From Nanobdellota archaeon (GTDB lineage Archaea > Nanobdellota > Nanobdellia > Pacearchaeales > GW2011-AR1), in the NCBI GenBank assembly GCA_018901625.1, contig JAHIEM010000128.1, forward strand, positions 1 through 5,636: 5,636 nt of DNA, written 5' to 3'. A program made the position numbers and the translations under genes. Positions 1 to 4,321 of the stretch are shown here, piece after piece (position 1 is the stretch's first letter; each line of letters starts with the position of its first letter). The notes below the pieces were generated by a model that was given only the letters and a program-made list of their open reading frames with translations, searched no databases and was not told where the DNA came from.

Positions 1-91
1 CTTTAGAAAAGGTTTCCAAATATGGCATAAAGCCATAAAACTATCTGAAGTAGTAGGTTCGGCAGGATTTGAAGAATCCTGCCTCCCGCAT
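1..91. repeat. 91-bp tandem repeat, copy 1
   Basis: This stretch is identical, base for base, to 96-186; the two copies are separated by the four bases aaac. The copy begins at the window edge, so the true unit may be longer and the array may have more copies to the left. Within it I see a 6-bp inverted repeat (tatggc 21-26 / gccata 32-37) and a perfect 9-bp inverted repeat (ggcaggatt 61-69 / aatcctgcc 75-83), both with 5-base loops. Absence of any mismatch suggests recent duplication or strong conversion. A repeat at a contig end can also be an assembly artefact. Confidence 0.95.
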
Positions 92-115
92 AAACCTTTA
101 GAAAAGGTTTCCAAA

Positions 116-185
116 TATGGCATAAAGCCATAAAACTATCTGAAGTAGTAGGTTCGGCAGGATTTGAAGAATCCTGCCTCCCGCA
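116..185 (+). other. tRNA-like segment, Leu-type, incomplete (same in copy 1 at 21-90)
   Basis: Read on the plus strand, the segment contains in tRNA order: a 5-bp stem with a 7-base loop (tatgg 116-120, cataaag 121-127, ccata 128-132) whose central triplet would be UAA; a 15-base variable region (133-147) that can form a small arm; a T-stem (gtagg 148-152); a T-loop start ttcg; then, after a 13-base insert (157-169), aatcctgc, ctcccgc and a final A like discriminator A73. Without the insert the T-arm reads ggttcgaatcc, the classical consensus. UAA anticodon, long variable arm and A73 all point to Leu. Against a working gene: base 33 would be A instead of U, no D-loop GG pair is visible, no 5' acceptor strand (gcgggag) precedes it, and the insert disrupts the T-loop. 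It may be a decayed tRNA, a split/intron-containing half, an att-type remnant, or chance resemblance. Confidence 0.33.
156..178. other. 9-bp perfect hairpin inside the repeat (also at 61-83)
   Basis: Stem ggcaggatt (156-164) and aatcctgcc (170-178) with loop tgaag. It is formed by the tRNA-like T-arm 3' strand and the inserted bases, so the insert looks like an inverted copy of the adjacent sequence, as expected from a template-switch event. It is the most stable local structure in the first 230 bases. Confidence 0.8.
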
Positions 186-199
186 TTTTTATTTATTCT
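186..199 (+). terminator. T-rich putative archaeal terminator
   Basis: Immediately after the tRNA-like 3' end comes a T-rich run (five Ts, then atttatt, then c). Archaeal RNA polymerase commonly terminates at such U-tracts. If the repeat is transcribed rightwards, this is where the RNA would end; it also insulates the downstream lipoprotein gene. Confidence 0.4.
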
Positions 200-201
200 C
201 C

Positions 202-222
202 AGAATAATAATTAATATAAAG
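202..222 (+). promoter_or_regulatory. TATA-box promoter of the lipoprotein gene
   Basis: A TATA-like box tataaag (216-222) is preceded by an A-rich element that could act as BRE. Its centre is about 24 bases before the ATG at 243, so transcription would begin at or next to that ATG. This leaderless geometry argues for the ATG at 243 and against the in-frame TTG at 234, which would lie upstream of the transcription start. No Shine-Dalgarno motif is evident. Confidence 0.5.
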
Positions 223-242
223 CAAGAGATTTATTGGATGCT

Positions 243-1217
243 ATGAAGAATTTAGCTGGTTTTGTTCTTGGATTATTTTTGTCAGGGTGTTCTCTCTATG
301 ACAAGTTTTCTGACTTGAATCCAGTTGATTATAATTCTCAGACAGTTCAGGCAACACAGCAATCCATCCCTAGGAAGAGCCTTGAAGAATCTTTATTTGA
401 AGATGCAGAAGATGGAAAACTTGATATGAATTTTGAAAGAGCTCTGTTGATTGCTTCTGGATGTGAAGATGTAATGGTGGAGTTTTATAAGCGCGAGATT
501 GATGTTTTCTTAAAAGAGGTAATTGACTCTGTGAGTGAGAGAGATGCTGGAAAACGGGCAAGGTTAATTGCAAAAGAGATAAAGAACAAAACAAAATACA
601 AGCTTTTTGAATACAGATTTCACTATCTGGCAAATAAGGGGATAAGGCAGGGAAATTGCCTTGGTTTGACTATTCTTTTTAATCTAGCATGCGAGAGAGA
701 TGGAATAAAATCAGGATATGCTTGCACATTTTCACATGCTTTTCCCTATGTTGAGATTAGTGGGAAGAGAATGCATCTTGATTTGACAACTGAGACACTA
801 GAGCCTGAGAAGAGTGATTTAGAAGATGAATTTTTATACTCTTCTTTCAAACTTGATATTCTGGCGCAGATTTACTGCATTAAGGGAGCAGGCATGAGCA
901 AGATGGGCAGGATAAATGAAGCGAGAGAGGTTTATAATAAAGGACTTAGGATTTGGCCTAAAAATAAGCATCTTCTTGAGAATCTTGTAAGAGGGATTGA
1001 GCTCTTGAATGATGAGCAGGCAGGGAGAGACATTGACAGATATATATCTGCTTATCCAGAACTGCCTCAGATTTATGCTTACAAAGCAAGAATTTTATTG
1101 AGGCTTAAAAAATATGAAGAAGCTGTATCTTGCTTAAATAAATCTCTAGAAATAAAAAAAGATGCAGAGATTGAGGATTGGATACGAGAGATTCGTGAAG
1201 AGCATCTGAATAAGTGA
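243..1217 (+). CDS. lipoprotein with transglutaminase-like domain and TPR repeats
   Basis: A 324-residue exported protein. Residues 1-15 form a short signal peptide (one Lys, then a hydrophobic run) ending in the lipobox LSGC, so Cys16 should be lipidated and the protein held on the outer face of the membrane. Around residues 137-183 the pattern GNCLGL ... SHAFPYVEISG ... HLDLT matches the Cys-His-Asp arrangement of transglutaminase/papain-like folds (Cys139, His165, Asp180). Such folds include cysteine proteases, amidases and cross-linking enzymes; the substrate cannot be deduced. Residues about 208-307 hold two clear TPR-like 34-residue helical pairs with a degenerate one between, probably for protein binding. 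An in-frame TTG at 234 would add three residues; I prefer the ATG because it gives a standard signal peptide and fits the TATA box. The next gene follows after 45 bases and is likely co-transcribed. Glu codons favour GAG, unlike the block after 2200. Confidence 0.75.
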   Translation: MKNLAGFVLGLFLSGCSLYDKFSDLNPVDYNSQTVQATQQSIPRKSLEESLFEDAEDGKLDMNFERALLIASGCEDVMVEFYKREIDVFLKEVIDSVSERDAGKRARLIAKEIKNKTKYKLFEYRFHYLANKGIRQGNCLGLTILFNLACERDGIKSGYACTFSHAFPYVEISGKRMHLDLTTETLEPEKSDLEDEFLYSSFKLDILAQIYCIKGAGMSKMGRINEAREVYNKGLRIWPKNKHLLENLVRGIELLNDEQAGRDIDRYISAYPELPQIYAYKARILLRLKKYEEAVSCLNKSLEIKKDAEIEDWIREIREEHLNK

Positions 1218-1262
1218 TTATTTCAGTGCAATAATGCTTAAAAACTCTGGCAGAATATCTCA

Positions 1263-2054
1263 ATGATGGCAAGAGAGGCTGATGCGAGACTAGCAAGGAA
1301 CCTTGAAAAATTAAATAAGATTATTTCTGAAGAGTTAGCTTATTTTTCTTTTGGATTTAGTGAGTGCGGTTATAAATCGCAATGTTTTGGCAGGAAAAGC
1401 GTTCATGGGGAATATGAAAACTGGCATGCATACACGAGCAGTGGACGAGCAAGTCTAGTTGATTCTGCTGGAGGAGCAACTCTAGATTCATTGGGAATAA
1501 GCAAGGGAGTAGATGTAAGAAGAATTAACTTCTACAATCCTGATTCTAGAGCTGGAAAGAAGTTTGATTCTGTTTTTCTTGCTCTAGCTTTGTGCGGAAA
1601 GCATGTGAAAAAAGGGCATTGGCACTTGTTTTATAATGTTATGGAAAAGGGCGAGCCTGTTTTTGACTGGAGAATGACTAGAGAAGAGAGAGGTGATTAT
1701 GTAGAATTGAGCTCTTCGTTACTTGTTCTTCCTGGAAGAAAGAATATTCAGAGAATATTTGAAGTAAGGAAGGAAATAATGGAAAAAGAGCCAGAGTTTA
1801 TAGAAACAGAGGAATGGCATCAGGAATCAGAGAGAGATCGTGCGTACAGGTATAAAAAAAGAGAGAGAAATCCTAAAAAAACAAATCCTTCTGCATTAGA
1901 CATTCTTGAGAAATTTGGGTTTCCTCCCTTTGTGAAAAGATTAGCTGCCAGTTGTTGTCCTGAAATTCCGATTGAAAGTGAGATGGAAGAGTCTGTAAGA
2001 ATTATTGCTGAGGCTTCTCAATTAAAACTGCCGCTAGAGCAACTATCTTTTTAG
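1263..2054 (+). CDS. hypothetical protein, 263 aa
   Basis: I do not recognise this protein. It has no signal peptide or membrane segment, so it is probably cytoplasmic. The N-terminal 25 residues are helical and charged. Residues about 30-165 look like a folded domain with scattered Cys and His (Cys35, Cys41, His48, His55, Cys111, His114, His119, His121), which could bind metal, but no classical zinc motif is present. Residues about 165-207 are very rich in Glu, Lys and Arg and probably helical or disordered; the C-terminal 55 residues form a second small helical region with adjacent Cys231 and Cys232. It lies 45 bases after the lipoprotein gene on the same strand, with the same GAG-rich codon use, so an operon and shared function are likely. 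A weak TATA-like run (1238-1245) could also give it its own leaderless start. ATG at 1263 and 1266 are equivalent choices. Confidence 0.65.
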   Translation: MMAREADARLARNLEKLNKIISEELAYFSFGFSECGYKSQCFGRKSVHGEYENWHAYTSSGRASLVDSAGGATLDSLGISKGVDVRRINFYNPDSRAGKKFDSVFLALALCGKHVKKGHWHLFYNVMEKGEPVFDWRMTREERGDYVELSSSLLVLPGRKNIQRIFEVRKEIMEKEPEFIETEEWHQESERDRAYRYKKRERNPKKTNPSALDILEKFGFPPFVKRLAASCCPEIPIESEMEESVRIIAEASQLKLPLEQLSF

Positions 2055-2062
2055 AATAATAA

Positions 2063-2194
2063 TTAAGGTTTGATAACCTAAAGAAAGAACAGGAAGATAT
2101 AAGAATTGAATTTAAACAAGTTATGAACTCCTCAAAAGTTGAATTATTGAAGATGTTGAAAGATGTTAAGGTGTTAGAGGAAGTGAGAAATTAA
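2063..2194 (+). pseudogene. short coding remnant with coiled-coil character
   Basis: Between two stop codons lies an open frame of 43 codons reading as a Lys/Glu-rich amphipathic helix (DNLKKEQEDIRIEFKQV near its start, LLKMLKDVKVLEE near its end). It has no ATG, GTG or TTG at its beginning; the first in-frame ATG is at 2123 and would leave only about 23 residues. The heptad-like spacing of Leu, Ile and Val suggests coiled coil, and the sequence looks like the C-terminal tail of a lost protein. It could instead be a tiny real gene from the internal ATG, or chance. It follows the preceding gene's stop by 8 bases. Confidence 0.35.
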
Positions 2195-2206
2195 TATTAA
2201 TAATAA

Positions 2207-2240
2207 TTATAAAGTAGTAACATCCGAAAGGTTTAAAAAG
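2207..2240 (+). promoter_or_regulatory. promoter region of the 344-aa gene, two TATA candidates
   Basis: Two TATA-like boxes precede the ATG at 2269. ttataaag (2208-2215) would start transcription near 2237 and give a leader of about 30 bases. tttaaaaag (2232-2240), preceded by the purine-rich cgaaagg, would start it near 2262 and give a leader of about 6 bases. Because no Shine-Dalgarno motif precedes the ATG, the second, nearly leaderless option seems more likely. Confidence 0.45.
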
Positions 2241-2268
2241 AGAAAAAATCACATAAATTAAAGATAAA

Positions 2269-3303
2269 ATGGCATTAACAACATTTGCAAGAGGAGAACA
2301 AGGCGAGAAAGTTGTAGATGGAGAAACAAAATTAGCTACTCCTATCGCTTGTGATGGCGGAATGTCTATGGGTGTAGGATTAAGTTACAATGGTAGTGCT
2401 GTATTTTGGGGATTAGCTTCACCAAAAAAGATTATTACTTCTTATAGAGGTATGAAAATTGCTGAACAAGTTAGAGAGTTCGGTCATGGAACTTTGGCTG
2501 CGTGTTGGTATGCCGGGAGTAGAGATGTTCATGATAGTGATAAAAGATATGTAGAAGAAATTGAAGCTAAGATTGGAAGGCCTACTAGGGAAAGAATTTT
2601 AGAAATGGTGCCAGAAGATTTTGATGGTATGTTAGATTTACTACAAAAAAAAGATATTCATTTTGCAGGTTGGGAAATTGATGAAGAGGTTAAAAATGGA
2701 GTTCTTAGAGCCACACCAAAAATACAAGCATATTTAGATGATTTTCATAGAAAACAAGAATTATCAAAACAAGAAGAATACGGAAGAATTATAACTCCTG
2801 ATGAAGCAAGAGAAGGAATTGCTACTGTTCCATTTTGTGGAGAGTTAGGAAAGGTTTTCTTAGATGCTTATAATAATCATGTGGACCCAAACACACAAGT
2901 AGGAATAAAACACAGTGGTTTTATGCTATCTGAAAATTATGTTGTGGGTAAAAGTAAAACTGACCCTAGAGTTGAAATGACAATAAAGGGTGGTTTAATG
3001 GACACTTTAATCTTTGGATTTAATCCAATCTTAGAAATTGGATTTGAATATGATGGTAGAGAGGTTGGTTTTCAACCATCAGTTCCCCAAAAACCAACAG
3101 GATTACTTTATAGGCTTGGGTTGAAAAAAGCTAAAGAGCCTTCGGCAAGTGATAACTTTCCATTGTTTGATAAGAAGTATGGTGCAAGAATTCATCCAGC
3201 TGGTCAAATAAAAAGTCCTTCTGTAGAATTAGAAATTAAGGATAGAAGATTAGAAGATGTAGCTAGAGAAGTACATCAATCTATTGAATCCCTTAGAGCA
3301 TAA
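2269..3303 (+). CDS. hypothetical protein, 344 aa
   Basis: Unrecognised soluble protein without signal peptide or transmembrane helix. The N-terminal part (about 20-60) is Gly- and Ser-rich with alternating small and hydrophobic residues (ACDGGMSMGVGLSYNGS), suggesting beta structure. Residues 90-185 are charged and helical. Residues 186-275 return to a Gly- and hydrophobic-rich beta-like part (GGLMDTLIFGFNPILEIGF). The C-terminus (about 285-344) has a basic, proline-containing linker and a final amphipathic helix. No catalytic motif I can name is present, although Cys28, Cys79, Cys190 and several His are candidates. Glu is mostly GAA, in contrast to the preceding two genes, hinting at separate origin. 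Its 3' end overlaps the convergent winged-helix gene by 11 bp. No signature identifies it as a viral structural protein or an enzyme. Confidence 0.7.
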   Translation: MALTTFARGEQGEKVVDGETKLATPIACDGGMSMGVGLSYNGSAVFWGLASPKKIITSYRGMKIAEQVREFGHGTLAACWYAGSRDVHDSDKRYVEEIEAKIGRPTRERILEMVPEDFDGMLDLLQKKDIHFAGWEIDEEVKNGVLRATPKIQAYLDDFHRKQELSKQEEYGRIITPDEAREGIATVPFCGELGKVFLDAYNNHVDPNTQVGIKHSGFMLSENYVVGKSKTDPRVEMTIKGGLMDTLIFGFNPILEIGFEYDGREVGFQPSVPQKPTGLLYRLGLKKAKEPSASDNFPLFDKKYGARIHPAGQIKSPSVELEIKDRRLEDVAREVHQSIESLRA

Positions 3304-3592
3304 AATTATTATTTCCCCCAACCTTTTCAAAAATCTTTAAAATTTCTTCTCCTTCATCTGTTATAATCAAATTAAATTTAAACATTTTAGGAACTCTTTT
3401 TCTAAAAATAAATTTTAATTTTTCCAATCTTCGAACATGCTCTTTAAAGGAAACATGGCTCATATTTATTTTATTTTGAATATCTCCAATAGATAAATAA
3501 TCATCACTTTTATGGATTATTTTTAAGACATTTAAATCAACATCATCTAATAAAATATGACTTCTTGCTCCGAGTTCTTTCTTCCTTTTCAT
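3293..3592 (-). CDS. winged helix-turn-helix transcriptional regulator
   Basis: A 99-residue protein with a compact winged-helix DNA-binding domain: helix 1 about residues 18-28 (LDVNVLKII-type, here VDLNVLKIIHK), helix 2 about 34-42 (SIGDIQNKI), recognition helix about 45-59 (SHVSFKEHVRRLEKL), a two-strand wing about 60-78 (FIFRKRVPKMFKFNLIITD) and a last helix 79-91. This layout is typical of MarR/ArsR-like single-domain archaeal regulators; no ligand domain is present, so it probably acts as a dimer with the last helix as interface. The basic N-terminus may add DNA contacts. It is divergent from the 97/60-residue gene pair and convergent with the 344-residue gene, so it is well placed to control either, or itself. 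The class call is good; the exact subfamily is not determined. Confidence 0.8.
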   Translation of the reverse strand: MKRKKELGARSHILLDDVDLNVLKIIHKSDDYLSIGDIQNKINMSHVSFKEHVRRLEKLKFIFRKRVPKMFKFNLIITDEGEEILKIFEKVGGNNNFML

Positions 3593-3613
3593 AAATTAAT
3601 TATGACAATTAGT

Positions 3614-3621
3614 ATTATAAA
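3614..3621 (-). promoter_or_regulatory. TATA box of the wHTH regulator gene
   Basis: On the minus strand the sequence reads tttataat, centred about 25 bases upstream of the A of the start ATG (3592), preceded by an A/G-rich possible BRE (ataaag). The expected transcription start falls on or beside the ATG, so the mRNA is probably leaderless; no Shine-Dalgarno motif is seen. Confidence 0.5.
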
Positions 3622-3655
3622 CTTTATGCTATAAGATGTTTCAATATTTAATCTA

Positions 3656-3669
3656 TCTACTTTGGTAGA
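3656..3669. promoter_or_regulatory. small dyad, candidate operator
   Basis: tctac (3656-3660) and gtaga (3665-3669) form a 14-base dyad with a 4-base spacer in the middle of the 154-base divergent region. A dimeric winged-helix protein would bind such a site and could control both directions. A 5-bp dyad is expected by chance in a stretch of this size, so this is a suggestion only. Confidence 0.2.
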
Positions 3670-3693
3670 ACAATCCTTTTAAACGAGTGTTTG

Positions 3694-3739
3694 GATATAA
3701 TTTTAATAAAACAGCGTCGATAAAATAATAAAAGTGGAG
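3694..3739 (+). promoter_or_regulatory. promoter and Shine-Dalgarno site of the small two-gene unit
   Basis: A TATA-like box gatataat (3694-3701) would start transcription near 3724, giving a leader of about 22 bases. The leader contains ggag (3736-3739) seven bases before the ATG at 3747. This unit therefore appears to use a leadered, Shine-Dalgarno mode, unlike the other transcription units in the window. Confidence 0.4.
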
Positions 3740-3746
3740 TTAAAAC

Positions 3747-4040
3747 ATGTCAAATTTAATCATTAGAAGTCCGTACGAGAAGAAAAAGGACCTTCCCAAT
3801 GGTTTACCATTAAACAAAAGAAAAGTGAATAATTTATTTAATTCTTTAAAAAAAGAGGACTTGTTAGGGGATAGAGTAGAATATGATGAAGACGATTTAA
3901 AATCCACATATCCACAATTGAATGATAAGGAATCAAAATTACTATTTCTAAAAATCCAAAAGTGGAAACATGCTCAAAAAAGAAGAAAAGGAGGGCAACA
4001 TGAAGAAGGAGTTAAAACCAAAGCGGAGCTATCCTCGTAA
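3747..4040 (+). CDS. small basic hypothetical protein, 97 aa
   Basis: Not recognised. A hydrophilic, lysine-rich protein without signal peptide or membrane helix. Residues 10-40 are basic (EKKKD, NKRKVNNLFNSLKKEDLL) and look helical; residues 43-55 are acidic (DRVEYDEDD); residues 60-82 form another helix ending in a strongly basic run (KIQKWKHAQKRRKGG). Such composition is common in nucleic-acid-binding accessory proteins and antitoxins, but no family is identifiable. The start is supported by ggag seven bases upstream. Its last 13 codons overlap the next gene, whose Shine-Dalgarno sequence lies inside this reading frame and encodes part of the basic run, so the two are probably translationally coupled. 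Confidence 0.6.
   Translation: MSNLIIRSPYEKKKDLPNGLPLNKRKVNNLFNSLKKEDLLGDRVEYDEDDLKSTYPQLNDKESKLLFLKIQKWKHAQKRRKGGQHEEGVKTKAELSS
3987..3995 (+). promoter_or_regulatory. strong Shine-Dalgarno site deciding the 60-aa start
   Basis: The run aaaggaggg, ending four bases before the ATG at 4000, is the best Shine-Dalgarno match in the window. It decides for that ATG over the in-frame ATG at 3970, which has no such site. It lies within the preceding gene. Confidence 0.7.
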
Positions 4041-4182
4041 ATATGGGTCTGAAGTGGTTAATAAGGTTGTATCTTTAATCAAAGAACAGCAAACACTAAA
4101 AGAGATACTTTCACAGGTTCCGTGTAAGAAAAATTGTGTGAGAAGGATAGCAAGAAAGCACAATCTTGTGATTAAAAAGTAG
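4000..4182 (+). CDS. small HTH-like DNA-binding protein, 60 aa
   Basis: A basic 60-residue protein, from the ATG at 4000 selected by its Shine-Dalgarno site; an upstream ATG at 3970 would give 70 residues. After a basic N-terminal tail (KKELKPKRSYPRKYG) the sequence suggests three helices: about 17-29 (SEVVNKVVSLIKE), about 32-40 (TLKEILSQV) and about 43-55 (KKNCVRRIARKHNL). This resembles the homeodomain-like HTH of resolvases and transposase N-termini, in which the third helix reads DNA. Two Cys (42 and 46) are spaced CxxxC without partners. It overlaps the 97-residue gene by 41 bases in another frame and is followed by a T-run terminator. It may act as a partner or autoregulator in that unit; an excised transposase N-terminus is an alternative. 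Confidence 0.6.
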   Translation: MKKELKPKRSYPRKYGSEVVNKVVSLIKEQQTLKEILSQVPCKKNCVRRIARKHNLVIKK

Positions 4183-4190
4183 ATTTTACT

Positions 4191-4200
4191 TATTTTTTTT
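4191..4200 (+). terminator. T8 tract after the small operon
   Basis: Eight consecutive Ts (4193-4200) within a T-rich stretch start 10 bases after the stop of the 60-residue gene. It is a plausible archaeal U-tract terminator for the two-gene unit; no stem precedes it. Confidence 0.5.
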
Positions 4201-4250
4201 CGTTCTTCAAAATACCTTTAATAACGTCGATATAAGGATTCTAAAATTAT

Positions 4251-4273
4251 TAATTAATAATAATTATTAATTA
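4251..4273. repeat. AT-only dyad next to the IS left end
   Basis: taattaataa (4251-4260) and ttattaatta (4264-4273) are perfect inverted repeats separated by three bases, in a 30-base stretch without G or C. It lies between the T8 terminator and the IS-side hairpin. It could be an easily melted target site, an origin-like element, or simply low-complexity intergenic DNA. Confidence 0.5.
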
Positions 4274-4290
4274 TTATTACGAATATTTAA

Positions 4291-4303
4291 TGCCCTTCGG
4301 GCA
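4291..4303. other. hairpin at the transposase 3' end of the IS
   Basis: tgccc (4291-4295) and gggca (4299-4303) enclose the loop ttc, 19 bases past the transposase stop, and are followed by a GC-containing stretch in otherwise AT-rich DNA. HUH transposases recognise such single-strand hairpins near element ends, so this is a good candidate for the origin-end recognition structure. As RNA it could also slow polymerase at the end of the transposase transcript. Confidence 0.45.
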
Positions 4304-4321
4304 ACTCCGCTAAGGCAATCA

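Larger units (their letters stand above)
96..186. repeat. 91-bp tandem repeat, copy 2
   Basis: Second perfect copy of 1-91. The junction aaac (92-95) adds a third hairpin spanning the copy boundary: aaacctt (92-98) / aaggttt (104-110), again with a 5-base loop. The identity stops right after the bases cccgcat; beyond it, copy 1 continues aaac and copy 2 continues into a T-rich tract. The end of the repeat thus coincides, within one base, with the 3' end of the tRNA-like segment described separately. Confidence 0.95.

Noticed and set aside
156..178. tRNA-Phe anticodon arm (loop ttgaaga, anticodon GAA)
   Set aside because: The loop fits Phe well, but no variable region, T-arm or acceptor follows it; the hairpin is better explained by the T-arm insert.
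1..186. CRISPR array
   Set aside because: Copies are 91 bases long and separated by only four bases; no spacer-sized unique sequence and no cas gene.
234..242. TTG start of the lipoprotein gene
   Set aside because: Would lie upstream of the transcription start predicted from the TATA box, and the ATG at 243 gives a standard lipoprotein signal.
370..633. Minus-strand open frame of 87 codons
   Set aside because: Lies wholly inside the lipoprotein gene, is rich in Leu, Ser, His and Gln from antisense reading of acidic/lysine codons, and has no promoter or ribosome site.
1105..1296. Minus-strand open frame of 63 codons
   Set aside because: Antisense shadow across the end of the lipoprotein gene and start of its neighbour; no domain or expression signal.
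3970..3999. Longer 70-residue form of the HTH-like gene from ATG 3970
   Set aside because: No Shine-Dalgarno site before 3970, whereas aaaggaggg precedes the ATG at 4000 at ideal spacing.
4130..4144. cacaatcttgtg dyad near the end of the 60-aa gene
   Set aside because: Imperfect short palindrome inside coding sequence; not distinguishable from chance.
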